From positions 7,130,001 to 7,194,000 of the forward strand of contig JAPNXP010000002.1 of assembly GCA_028753945.1 (NCBI GenBank): DNA of 64,000 bases, written 5' to 3'. The stretch is from Hexactinellida sp. DTS-2022. Taxonomy: Eukaryota; Porifera; Hexactinellida. Both the position numbers and the translations under genes were made by a program. Below the pieces are notes generated by a model. That model did no database searches and had not been told where the DNA came from. It was given only the letters and a program-made list of their open reading frames with translations. The stretch's first letter is position 1. Every line of letters starts with the position of its first letter. Positions 47,731 to 58,220 of the stretch are shown piece after piece.

Positions 47731-47886
47731 ATGATGAGTGACTATTTGAAAATAGTAAAACCGGGAATGGTGGATAAACTGATTAGTTTACATTCATCGA
47801 ATCTAAGACAACAAGATCAACACCTAAGCAACAAGAACAAGCTCGTAAAACAACAAGAAAACCTAAAGAACAACAAACTCAAGTAA
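47731..47886 (+). CDS. 51-residue coiled-coil-like ORF
   Basis: Starts MMSDYLKIVKPGMVDKLIS and continues with a Gln/Asn/Lys/Leu-rich helix (NLRQQDQHLSNKNKLVKQQ) with leucines at roughly heptad spacing. It ends at TAA 47884-47886, 33 bp before the next ORF. No family recognised. Low-complexity composition means it could be chance. Confidence 0.35.
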   Translation: MMSDYLKIVKPGMVDKLISLHSSNLRQQDQHLSNKNKLVKQQENLKNNKLK

Positions 47887-47919
47887 GAAAAGCAACACTA
47901 ACAAGGACATATAAAACTA

Positions 47920-48090
47920 ATGGGATGCATATGCACAAAAAACGGGGAGAGTGAACCCCTCATTATAACCAACACCCACTGGTATCCTAGGAGGTGGGAG
48001 TGTCGGGAATGCGGGTCGAATTATGACCGCTTCTGGGAGATCTGCGAACATGTAGCTCGCCATGGACCGCCGGTTGAGGCTATTTCATAA
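47920..48090 (+). CDS. 56-residue C2H2 zinc-finger protein
   Basis: Starts MGCICTKNGESE and contains WECRECGSNYDRFWEICEH then VARH: Cys28, Cys31, His44 and His48 fit C-x2-C-x12-H-x3-H of a single classical finger. The N-terminal Met-Gly-Cys is the pattern of N-myristoylated/palmitoylated proteins, though that is only inference. Codon use is GC-richer than the surroundings. It lies 33 bp after the 51-residue ORF in another frame. No match recalled to a named family. Confidence 0.5.
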   Translation: MGCICTKNGESEPLIITNTHWYPRRWECRECGSNYDRFWEICEHVARHGPPVEAIS

Positions 48091-49863
48091 AATACATTAG
48101 AGGTAATGAGGTATTATTTTTATTAATTAAGTATTAAGAATTTATTATGAATAGTCTATAGGATTGTGAACAATTAATTTAGGACCTACTGATTAATTAA
48201 AATGCCAATTTCTGAAAAAATAATCTAGTAATCTGAAGATGGGAATTTATCGGAAAGTAGATGCAAAAAAGTCTAAAATTTTGAATGGTGTATTAGTTTG
48301 CTGATAAAGAAACTTTCACATAATCATGTAGACAGGTGGTTGATGCCGAAAAAGGATTTAAAGCATTATCAGTAGTAGAGCCAGATATTCGATATTTTTA
48401 GGATTTTTCTGGTATACTCACCCCTTAAGGATACTTCAAGTGAATACTGTATTAGCCCTATGGGTAGTTTACGGTTATTTTGAATATTGAGCTGAAATTC
48501 TCCATTATTGCCTGTAATAGTCCAACTAAGCATATAATCATGACTTTTGAACTTTTCATGAGCAATTTTCTGAATTCTAACAGGTTATGTCGTAGATGGC
48601 TTCCTATCTCCATAATACTAAATATTGTATAGGCGCAGACTTTTAGACTAAAACTGTAAGAGCTCTAGTTCTAAAATTTGCATAATATATGCAACACAAC
48701 TATAGGAAGAAAATTAACCATTTTCAGACTGATCATTGACAAATATTATTTGGGATATAAATTTCCAAAACATGCGGAATTTTGGTCGAAAATATCGATT
48801 TTAGTCAAGCTTTCATGGGATGCTCACGCAATATAAGTTCGTTTTGCTCAATCAAGGTCAAATATTCAGGAACCGATATATACTAATATATGCAAATTTT
48901 TTGAAGTATTTGGTAAGCCGTTTTTTCACCATATGTGGTCAAAGTTCCAAAATCACTGTTTTGAGTTATAACGGGCAAAGTTATTCCGATTAAAAGACTA
49001 TCTAACTAAAGTATTATATGGTGTTTTATCCCTGTATGGAATAATAATATAAGCTTCTATTCGTAGGATAAGCTTTACATGTATTGAAACATTGTTCGTA
49101 ACTAAATGGCATGATTTCTATTCATTTATACAAGTCCACTTTCTTTTGGGACACCCGCTGGAAAGTGAATTTGATCAAATTGGCTCTTAGAATTGTCTGA
49201 AATTCAACAGAAAGTCCATTCCAGCAATATTTTCAACTACAATGTACATGCACCATGTATACGTATAAATGTAGAATCTTTCAATTGAATTTGTTGTTCA
49301 AAAATATTCAAAAATATGGTCACCTTAGGGATACGAACCCATAACCTCAAGCATACATTCTCCATATACTTTCCACCGTTCCGTTGATACATATTAGTAA
49401 TATATTATCTGATATTAATATTAAGTTGCACAGTAAATAACCATCAAAGTGCATTAAAAATAGGTCAATTATCTTAAAGCAACAATATTTTAACAATCTT
49501 GAAAGTTTCAGACTGCAGAATAAATTATATCTCTATAAAATAACCTACTTTGAGTAAATTATTGTATAATGAGATAATGACGTTTAAAGTTTTATAAAAT
49601 AATAGTCAACAGATATGTGCAAATTACCTGGTATATCACCTCGGTATGGATTACTTAATTAACCTAAGTTCGATTAATCAATTAAATATCAAGTTAACGA
49701 TAATTAATCGAATCCCATGCAATGTTGCAGACATATAATCCGAGTCAGCTTTATTTTAGGACATCCTTTTTTGGAAATAATTCAGGCATTACGTCGTGAT
49801 TAATTTTGTAACATGTATTATATGTCTAGACTAGTAAGGATACAGTAAGTATATACTAATATA
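48091..49863. other. AT-rich intergenic DNA with a tRNA-like scrap
   Basis: On the minus strand at about 49395-49318 the word GGGTTCGTATCCC resembles a pol III B box preceded by tRNA-like spacing, but the stems do not pair well; possibly an old tRNA-derived SINE. No genes seen. Confidence 0.3.
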
Positions 49864-51192
49864 CAGTAAAACCTCTTTTTATGGAACACTTTGGGGACTG
49901 CTGAAAATATTTCCAAATATGGAGGTGTTCCTTGATAAGAGGTCTGCCTTTTTGGAGCCTATCATAAACTTCGTAACGTATTTGAATGTTTGTTACAGAT
50001 ATGCTCAATACAGTGGAACTCCGCGTATCGGGGCACTCGCCTGTCGGTGCACCCCTCGTATCGGGGCAGTAGGTTGGGAATTTGCTTTTTCCGATTTAAA
50101 ATAACCCCGCGTATCGGGGCGCCATTCACTTTTCGGGGCACTCAATCGAAGATTATTTTCTCTTGAGTCAATTTTTTTTTAATTTTGAGCAGCTTTGTAT
50201 TCTTTGTCATGGCCGCAAAGCGTTCCCACTCACGCTAGAGACTCGTGCTGAGGTATTCGAGGTAGTTAAAATAAAAATCCGTGAATATCATGGATTTGTG
50301 ACTCCTAGTGTAGGTGAAGTATAATGTGAAATTGTAATGTGTAGTAATGCTTAAATATCATCCTTTACAGTATGTTTTGACTATATGTGTATGATTTGTT
50401 GTGTAGGTGCTAATTTAATTGTTTTACCAAACATGTTGGAGTTCTCTTAGAACCCCGCGAATCGGGGCACTCCCTCGTATCGGGGCGCTAAACGCTTGGA
50501 CGGAGGTGCACCGATACGCGGGGTTCCACTCTATGCACACCTACCGGCCAAAGGTAATTGAATAGCAATAATTTGTATTCATAAAATAGTGCTTATAGTA
50601 GCATATTAACATTTTTAGATGTTTTAACATGGTTATTTTGATAAATTATATGTCAATTAAAATTTAATAGAGAAATTTTAGAATTCAGATTTTAGGGAGT
50701 TGATAAAGATAAACTTACTAACTATTTAATTTGCTAATTAAATAAAAAATTCTGATAAAGAATTAAGACGCAATTACAATATACAAGTTCTAATTGCAGA
50801 TTTGAATTCCACATGGTCGGTTACTTCAAGTGCATAATTTCAAACCATACGATTATTTTACGGAGATACAGCACATTTTATTAGTGCCACTTGTGCCAGA
50901 ATTGGCACCGGGCAGAGACACTTATGCCAATCAATGTATATTAGCTAAAATGACTTGAGATCAAAACTATGCCCACAAATTATGATAAATATTATTAAAT
51001 ACGAAGGTCCATCTGAATAGTTAAGTGACATTTGGGACACAAAAGGGTGTTCCCTGTTCACTGTAGGGAGGTGTTCCTTAATGGGATGTTGGTATCTATG
51101 TTAAAGCATAGTAGAAAATCGGTACTAAAAAAATGTGTCCCCTAAGTAGAGTTGTTCCTAAATCGGAGGTGTTCTCTAATGGAGGTTTACTG
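49864..51192. mobile_element. pogo-like element, family H, with nested copy
   Basis: Left CAGTAAAACCTCTTTTTATG and right end, reversed, CAGTAAACCTCCATTAGAG, TA at 49862-49863 and 51193-51194. GGTGTTCC words (GGAGGTGTTCCTTG, GGAGGTGTTCTCT) recur near both ends. 1329 bp including the nested 50011-50531 element; no transposase recognised. Confidence 0.85.
50011..50531 (+). mobile_element. Tigger-like MITE (CGTATCGGGG ends), complete
   Basis: Left CAGTGGAACTCCGCGTATCG and right end, reversed, GAGTGGAACCCCGCGTATCG, TA at 50009-50010 and 50532-50533. It contains ATGGCCGCAAAGCGTTCCC near 50210, a short MAAKRSHSRLETRAEV start resembling the N-terminus of Tigger transposases, then non-coding DNA. It serves as the empty-site reference for the MITE at 28286-29033. 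Nested inside 49864-51192. Confidence 0.9.
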
Positions 51193-51254
51193 TATACGAA
51201 TTGAGTGAATATATGAAAAAAGTCAATCAGTCTGTTGATAATGCAATAACAAAG

Positions 51255-51340
51255 GAAATATATATGCAGAATAGGGTTTCGAACCCAAGATATACTCATT
51301 GTTGGACATATATGCTAACCAGTGAGATATATCAGCTCAT
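51255..51340 (-). tRNA. tRNA-like sequence or tRNA-derived SINE head
   Basis: The minus strand reads GAGCTGATATATCTCACTGG then TTAGCATATATG and later CTTGGGTTCGAAACCCTAT. TGGGTTCGAAACCC is a well-paired T arm with a canonical B box, and TATCTCACTGGTTAGC resembles an A box. The acceptor stem is not convincing, so a pseudo-tRNA or SINE head is more likely than a working tRNA. Confidence 0.35.
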
Positions 51341-51600
51341 TAACCTGGGCATCATCATGTTCAAATCTTGAAGATTTATAACGCGTCTAACTAAGTAAAA
51401 AGCAGGCAATAAAAACACCATAATACCCACCAAAGATAGCGATTACGTAATCAAATGATGACATAGCTCAATTCTGAAGGGTGCTATGGCTACCTTGATA
51501 CCATGTTCCTATATAGTTATTAGTTATAGAACATTTATGAGGTCGTTTACTACTAGTTATTTATATAACGATAAATCATCTATTTTCAATAGCCTTCCTT
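51341..51600 (+). repeat. MITE family F fragment
   Basis: GGGCATCATCATGTTC, AACGCGT(C/T)TAACTA, CAATTCTGAAGGGTGCTATG and GTTCCTATATAGTTAT follow 36690-36890 in order. Both ends are lost. Confidence 0.75.
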
Positions 51601-51835
51601 TAATCCATGGTCCATTTTCACAAAGTTGGAGCATAGGCCTTATATAACGTGGGTCACTAAGGAATATATAATATCCAACTTCACAGGTGTTCTTTTAATC
51701 GACTTCTAATAAGATTCTGAAAATAAAATCGATAAGTCACGTCAACAATAGATTTTGAACTTATATGGGCATATAAATGTGCCAACTTCTGATGAATAAG
51801 CAAAATGGCTATCTCGTGACCCAATGACTCTAGAG

Positions 51836-52113
51836 CAGTAGTTCTTAACCTGGGGGAAATTTCCCCCTGGGGGGAAATTTCGGGAATATAAGGGGGAAAT
51901 AAATTTATTCAAAATTAATAATGATAATAAAACCTAAATAATTTAATATCTCCTAACATTGATCCACTGGTGGCCAAGAAGCAGTTATCGCCAGACAGCT
52001 AATAAATTGTAATTTCAAGGCTACTTTATTCCTTATACTACAAATGAAGAGGGAATTGGGTAGAGTGAACAGGCCAAAAGGGGAAATCACTTAAAAAAGG
52101 TTAAGAACCACTG
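51836..52113. mobile_element. hAT-like (Charlie-type) MITE
   Basis: Ends CAGTAGTTCTTAACCTGGGG and AAAAGGTTAAGAACCACTG are inverted. CTCTAGAG flanks both sides (51828-51835, 52114-52121), an exact 8-bp duplication. CAGTGGTTCTTAACC is the familiar Charlie-like terminus. Left subterminal region is a GGGGGAAATTTCCCCC dyad. 278 bp, non-coding. Confidence 0.93.
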
Positions 52114-52323
52114 CTCTAGAGCTTAGGTCTAAAATCTAGATACATCATTACTGCTAGTAAATTCATTGAAATGAGAATTATTATTACTGTTAAATCAAGA
52201 ATTCATTCTAGATAATTAATGTCTTAATTAATATGGTGGTAGGAGGTGGCTGGAAATAAAAACTCAGCACAAAATTCAACTATTGAAACATAGAGTATTG
52301 ATTCGAATAGTAGCCTCAATTCG

Positions 52324-52836
52324 CTAGGGCGCCGGCGGCACGGGTGCAACGGGTGCACGGTGCACCCGTTGCTCCGGTCAATTTCTTGAAAGGGGGTGCA
52401 GGGGCTTTGACCCCCCCCGGTTTTGGTTTATCATTTCTACTTCATACCTGCCAACCTATTTGAGTCTTATTCCTGTACAGGCTCCAATTTTCCCCTGTAC
52501 ATTGGCCAAAATCCCTGTACACCTCCCAAAAATTTTCGCGCTCGCTATGCTCGCTCGTCTAGGTAATTAATATACACTTACATTGCAAAATTAGTACTTT
52601 AAAAATGAGAAAGCATTGAATTATATATTGTGCAGGTAATCCCTGTACGCTTGAATAAATATATAAACCAGTTGTGCCTTTATGTGGTCAATGCAGAATG
52701 CATGGCTGAATATTCTATCATCACTAGACATTTTTAGGCATTATTTGACACATAATTAGTAAATTAAAAATCCCAGTACGGTTGGCAGGTATGCTACTTG
52801 TGCAACCGTTGCTCCGGCGGGTCGCCGGCGCCCCAG
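52324..52836. mobile_element. GC-ended MITE (CTRGGGCGCCGGCG), 5-bp TSD
   Basis: Left CTAGGGCGCCGGCGGCACGG and right end, reversed, CTGGGGCGCCGGCGACCCGC, flanked by ATTCG (52319-52323 and 52837-52841). The arms also share CAACGGTTGCAC-type words. It contains a second element at 52443-52793. Superfamily unassigned. Confidence 0.82.
52443..52793. mobile_element. Nested MITE (CATACCTGCCAACC), 6-bp TSD
   Basis: Ends CATACCTGCCAACC and GGTTGGCAGGTATG are perfect 14-bp inverted repeats. CTACTT flanks both sides (52437-52442, 52794-52799). It includes CGCGCTCGCTATGCTCGCTCG and repeated CCTGTACA words. Superfamily not named because 6-bp duplications do not match a common family I can assign. Confidence 0.9.
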
Positions 52837-53129
52837 ATTCGAATAATCGAATACCTCCAATAATAGCCTCCCTAAAGTAGCAAATAAAAATTGATTACTG
52901 CTACCCGGGGTTTATACATGTTATTGAGCATTTAGAGGTTATATGAAAAGAAATAATCGGCGGGGTAGTAGAGGCGGACAAACGCAGAGTTGGTTGGCTA
53001 CCCCGACATTTGTCCGTGTAGCCAACTCCATTGCCCGATGTTTAAACGAGCTGGTGAGTGCATAAAAATAGTAATATGGTTAATAATTTACTAATTTGTT
53101 AAAACAAATTTATTTTAGACAGGTTTAAA

Positions 53130-53710
53130 AATGAAGAGAGGGCGAATGCCCAGCATGGGCAATGGCACCCCAGCGACCAGCTGAGGTGAGTATACTGTTT
53201 GCAAGCTTCACACTTGGTGATTATATTGTCCGATATGGAGTCAGAAATTACAACCCGCCCTAGCAGGAACAAGGACGAGCCCCCCCAGCGACTACCTTGG
53301 GTGAGTATATTGTTTACAAGCTTCACACATGGTTGACTATATTGTCCGATTTAGACTCAGAAATCACAGCCCGTCCCGGCAGGGGCCAGGGCGAAGTCCC
53401 CACACCCTCTATCCTAGGTGAATATACTGTTTGCAAGCATTTTACTTGGTTGATTATATTGTCCGATATATACTCAGAAATCACAGCCCGTCCCGGCATG
53501 GGCAGGTGCAGGGGCAGGGCCACGTTGCGCTGCAGACTTTCTCCGAGAGTATCTAGTTTGTCAGGGTGCACTTTGGTTGACTCTAATATGCTTATTTCTC
53601 TAATATAGACCAACACTTCAGCAGGCACGCATCCGCAAGGGGCGGTGCAGACTGTCCCCGTAAGTATCTAGTTTGTCAGGGTCCACTTTGGTTGCATATC
53701 TTGTAATATT
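53130..53710 (+). repeat. ~117-bp satellite array 4, mixed subtypes
   Basis: First three units: GAGTATATTGTTTACAAGC, then TATATTGTCCGAT, CAGAAATCACAGCCCG and a GC-rich tract. The last two units switch to the array-1 type (GGGTGCACTTTGGTTGACTC, TCTCTAATATAGACCAACAC). Both types keep the ~117-bp period and the same landmark order, so they are diverged forms of one satellite. Frames at 53297 and 53323 are artefacts. Confidence 0.85.
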
Positions 53711-53889
53711 CTGTTCCTTTGTACTTGAATGCTCCCAAATCAGACTCAGGGGGGGCTTCCGGCGAGTTAGCCGAGTGATTCTTTTTTATATTTTTCTTTG
53801 TAAACCATAATTCGCAAAATAATTAGCTGATGCTATATTTCTATTTCGATCATTATCTTAGAAAGAAAAGAAGAAGAAAATTAGTACGT

Positions 53890-54375
53890 TAAACGCGATA
53901 TAAATGTTCAAAATTGGAACATGGTTATACCCAGAAGTAGTAGAATAAAATATATCGAAATTATAAATGGAATGTTGACACATACTTCGGTTGCCATGGA
54001 AAATGTATATTTCCTAAATGTGCCATAATTCAAAAACTATGAATGTTGTGTAAACTAGACTGGTACTGATGGTATGCTGGAAATGGTTCGAAAAACCAAA
54101 ACTGGAAATTGTTCGAAAAACCAAAACCGGAAATCGTTCGAATTTTTTAGTGTTGCTGCACCATGGATATGAGAAAATCACGGCTTGAATCCATGGTCCA
54201 ACAATACAAAAATGAAATTCGAACTATTTCCTTTTTTGTTCGAACTATTTCCTATTTTGAAAAATTCGAACCATTTCCGCATTACCGTACTGATCTGTCC
54301 GGAATAGGTAACTTCCTATTCATCGATAATACATTTTATATGCCTAACTTCAATAATCTTTGAGATAATGAGATA
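53890..54375 (-). repeat. MITE family F copy (inverted), interrupted
   Basis: Reverse complement of 55200-55600 (AATAGGTAACTTCCTATTCA, ATCGAAATTATAAATGGAAT), so the two copies form a long inverted pair around 54376-55199. Split by a 216-bp hAT-like MITE. Confidence 0.85.
54071..54286. mobile_element. hAT-like MITE with TTCGAA ends, 8-bp TSD
   Basis: Left GGTATGCTGGAAATGGTTCG and right end, reversed, GGTAATGCGGAAATGGTTCG. GTACTGAT flanks both sides (54063-54070, 54287-54294); the sister copy at about 55285-55305 has the undivided site. GGAAATNGTTCGAA recurs near both ends. Confidence 0.92.
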
Positions 54376-55199
54376 ATTAACACTTAAGGGTACTCTGTAC
54401 TGATATTTTGACACCCGACGACCTAATGTTTTTATTGCGTTTTTGGATAGTACTAATATATCTAAGATATCCCTGAAAATATTAGAGTTCTACTATGTAT
54501 ATATCCTTAGTTATGAACTAGACAATGTCAATATAGGCCTAATCCATACTAGCCAAGGAATTACATAAAATTTTTATTTTAGTTTTTAGCCCGAAACATG
54601 TCAATTATAAATTATACCTGAGTCAATACTCAATGTTTTCAATCAGACCTAAATGTGCTTTTTCTTTCATCTACTCTATGTTATTGTCATTTTTGTGAAA
54701 TTGGTCAAAAAAAACCCACATTTTTGCATTAAAAGTTTACTAATTCAATTTTTTTGTATTATAATGCCCTTACAACCGCGATTGAAAACATGCGCCTACA
54801 TATACTGAGCATTTTAAAAAAAGGTTTGACTTTCTAGGATAAAAATTGAATTTTTTAGATTTTTCTGCCCAAAGTGTCTTTTTGGAAAAATTTTCGAATT
54901 TAGAAATGACGTAATAGGATCGTTTCTTCTGCAAAATAATTAAAATAAAGACTATTACTGTGAAGAAATAGTCTTCTAATAATATGTTGAAAATTTCAAA
55001 AAGATTCAACAATTTTGAAAAATTTCCATATTTGGGAGATTACGTCATATTTCATTAAAAAACACCATCATTTACTGAAAATTAAGAAAAAAAAAATCAT
55101 AGAAGTCAATCTCTACATCATCTAGAGTATTCCTAGTAGTAAATTATGCAATTCTGAGATTCACCATATTTGCCCAAATAGCAATACAGGAATACCTTA
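54376..55199. other. AT-rich spacer between inverted copies
   Basis: T- and A-rich DNA with a weak minus-strand frame (54770-55012) lacking any domain. If the flanking arms belong to one composite element, this is its interior. Confidence 0.4.
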
Positions 55200-55745
55200 A
55201 TTCATTATTAGGTAATGAATCATTATCTCAACGATTATTGAAGTTAGGAATATAAAATGTATTATCGATGAATAGGAAGTTACCTATTCCGGACAGATCA
55301 GTACCAGTCTAGTTTACACAACATTCATAGTTTTTGAGTTATGGCACATTTTAGGAAATATACATTTTCCATGGCAACCGAATAATGTTTCAACATTCCA
55401 TTTATAATTTCGATATATTTTATTCTACTACTTCTGGGTATAACCATGTTCCAATTTTGAACATTTATAACGCGTTTAACTATGTTAAAAGTATGCTAGA
55501 AAAACAAGATAATTCGCAACCAAAATAACCATAACGTCATCAGATGATGACATATCACAATTCTGGAGGGTGCTATGTATACCTGGATACCATATTCCTA
55601 TATAGTTATAATACACTTTTCAGCTCTATCATTTCAAATTATTCGAATAAAGATCAATTCTCCATTTTGAAAATTAGAAACTGGCTTCTTTGTTTTATGG
55701 CCTTCTCGGCGACATATATAGCCGTAATATTAAGTAGGCCATGGT
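55200..55745 (+). repeat. MITE family F copy
   Basis: Co-linear with 36465-37000, ending GCCGTAATATTAAGTAGGCC then ATGGTGC, like the right end of the complete copy. The left end is replaced by other sequence. The frame at 55544-55753 is within the repeat. Confidence 0.8.
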
Positions 55746-57231
55746 GCAACTAACAAAAACTCAATTGACAATAGTTATGTTTTAACGGAAATGGATTTTT
55801 CGTTGCCGCTCATGCATAGGCTGCGGAACCACGGGGGGCTACGAGGGCTATAGCTCCCGTAAAGTTCATAACTAATTAGGATCAGATCAAGTACATTAGA
55901 TATTGATATAAACTTCCTGATTAACCAAGAGACCATCAAAAATTGTTCGTCTAATTTAAAACCGGTTTTAACCGGTGTAATTTAAATTTAAATAATTTTA
56001 AATTCAAAAATTGTGTTCGTACTAACCAAAGTTAGCATTAATCATGTTAATTCTAAGAATCTAACGAGTTTTGCTATATACATACTGACTAATAAAGTTA
56101 CTATTTACCTATATAAATACCCTATTTTAGGAAATTAATACGAATTGCTCTAAATCGCGTTAATTTCACTAACGTTAATTTCCAGCATTACATTTGCCAC
56201 TGTTATATATCCGTTATTTACTTCCAAGTTACATAGTATTATCCGATGCCATTTCAATAAAGTTGATGGAAAGGTTTTATTTTGTGGCGAGAAAAAGTAT
56301 ATATAGTGGGGTCAAAAATTAAGGTTCCTTGACCAACCTCTGGATAAATAAGTTTTATGCCTGATTCTGATACTATAGGATATAACTCGTGATTTAAGCT
56401 CCCATGCCGCTCTGGAAAGTTTGGGCAACTTTTTTATAGCTACAAATTCAAAGGGCCTCCGGAAATCATTTAAAAAAATTAAGGCCCCTCTCTGAACATT
56501 TCATAAATTGAGATTAGAATCTTTTTGAACAGTATGCAATAAGTAGTAGCTGCACTGAAAATTTCAACTCAATCGGGACTATACCTTTAATGTAATAACC
56601 TTTTGAAGATTCTTACGTCATGTGTCACCATTGGAGGTCCCCTCTTTAAACTATTTTTTTAAGGGATTTGAAGCATATCTCATCTTATATACATGCAATA
56701 ACCTTTTAACTCGCTATGTAGTATGTCTCCATGTAAATCTCGCTATAGGTTTCATATTCGTAATCTACGCATTCGAAATATACATTTATAGAAGCTTGAA
56801 CTCTATTAACTACTGATTAGGTTGAAAATTATCATCCTATGCAACCATGTACCAACTTATTCCCATCATGTACCATAGGGACAAATGGAAGAAGTGGTAC
56901 ATGGTGACACCGTATGATAATTTTCAAAGTAATAAATGTAATAGAGTTGAAAGCTTCTACAATTTTCAATTCGGTGGAGTAGAATACGATTCTGAGACCA
57001 AAGTGGCGACATCTCATAGAATTTGTATACATTTGCGATAAATATAGGAGTTATATACCCCGTAGTACTATTTCCATAGGAAATATTTCGGTGTACTAAT
57101 ACATTTGGTAGGGGAGAGTATATCAAATAATTGTTATTATTATTAATGTGCCGAGTATACAATAGTATAGTGGTCTATTATTATTATTACTACTACACAT
57201 ATCACTAATATTATTACTACTACATGTATAA
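55746..57231. other. Intergenic with small hairpin
   Basis: 56821-56929 is a ~108-bp hairpin (TTGAAAATTATCAT..CCATGTACC against its inverse) that produces overlapping frames on both strands. (TTA)n-type tracts lie at 57130-57235. A GC-rich scrap at 55820-55860 (GGCTGCGGAACCACGGGG) may be an element end. No gene supported. Confidence 0.45.
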
Positions 57232-57555
57232 CTATATTTGCTGCTTTGACCGCAATTCGGGGTAGTAGTCCAGGACCATATCATGTGGGAGTTGGGCACT
57301 GCCATCCCACATATCGTATAAGTGTTCTCTGCGGTGGTGATTCACTGTGGCTCTCGTGTTACGAGGACACTTTCTCGCAGTGACCCTCGATACACTCCTT
57401 GCATTCCTACGTGCCGCGCAGAGAGAGACAATTATGCGGTTCTTTTCCCTTTCCAGCGACCTGATCTTCTTCTGGAACATAGTCTGCGTTAGAGTGGAAG
57501 GAAACATGCTTTCATATAGGTGAAGTCGACTCGAATAGATGATGTCATATTTCAA
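57232..57555 (-). CDS. 107-residue ORF, basic, unknown
   Basis: Starts MKYDIIYSSRLHLYESMFPS. The middle is strongly basic (RSLEREKNRIIVSLCAARRN, then ARSVSRVTARKCPRNTR) and the end acidic/aromatic (MWDGSAQLPHDMVLDYYPEL). GC content is above the surroundings, which favours coding. It diverges from the ORF at 57935-58220. No family recognised. Confidence 0.4.
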   Translation of the reverse strand: MKYDIIYSSRLHLYESMFPSTLTQTMFQKKIRSLEREKNRIIVSLCAARRNARSVSRVTARKCPRNTRATVNHHRREHLYDMWDGSAQLPHDMVLDYYPELRSKQQI

Positions 57556-57934
57556 AAATTATAATTATTATTACTTTATAACAGTGAATTTACTACTGTA
57601 TTCAATAATTGAATCTATTTATACGTAGTAACCCAACAGGTAAAGTAAATTTTATGCATATAGAAATATATACTTCGTGGGTGTTCCTTCATCTGGTAAA
57701 TTCACCCCTTCAATCACTAATTTAGATGTGAATTACCTTCAATAATATTAGTTCCTTTCATACTGTTTGCCAACTTTGATGCACTGTTTATTTGAAATCT
57801 GCGCATGTCCAGATTTCATTATGTCATAATGATGCTATCCTTATCACTGAGACGCATAGCTGCTCCTTTCTTTACTCTCCCTCAGAATAGTACCCACCAT
57901 TCAAACACATATTAAACAATAACGTTATACATAA

Positions 57935-58220
57935 CATGTTACAAATTTGGGAGGAAGATTAGTTGGAATTGGTAAATCAGGACTTAATTTCGTATACTTT
58001 CATTGGTTTGCCATCAACTTTATCTAATAGAGCATTAAACAAAGCTCAGGATTATTTATCTAATGTTTCCTGGCGTGTAGCACAAGCAAGCTGTATGCGA
58101 GCAGCCTTAGAGCTGAGAGAAGACCACAATACGGAAGATTCAGAATTTTTAGAGGTTACTGTTTCTAAACCGTTGACGGCCCAGCGGTTTTTGAGGAATT
58201 TTCAAAAGTCTACAGTATAG
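57935..58220 (+). pseudogene. 94-codon ORF with one early stop, unknown
   Basis: ATG at 57935 reads MLQIWEED, then TAG, then LELVNQDLISYTFIGLPSTL and an Ala/Arg-rich helix (WRVAQASCMRAALELREDH), ending FLRNFQKSTV. With the stop counted as decay it is one 94-codon frame. No family recognised. Confidence 0.35.

Noticed and set aside
49318-49395. tRNA gene on the minus strand
   Set aside because: B-box-like word present but T and acceptor stems do not pair; at most an old SINE trace.
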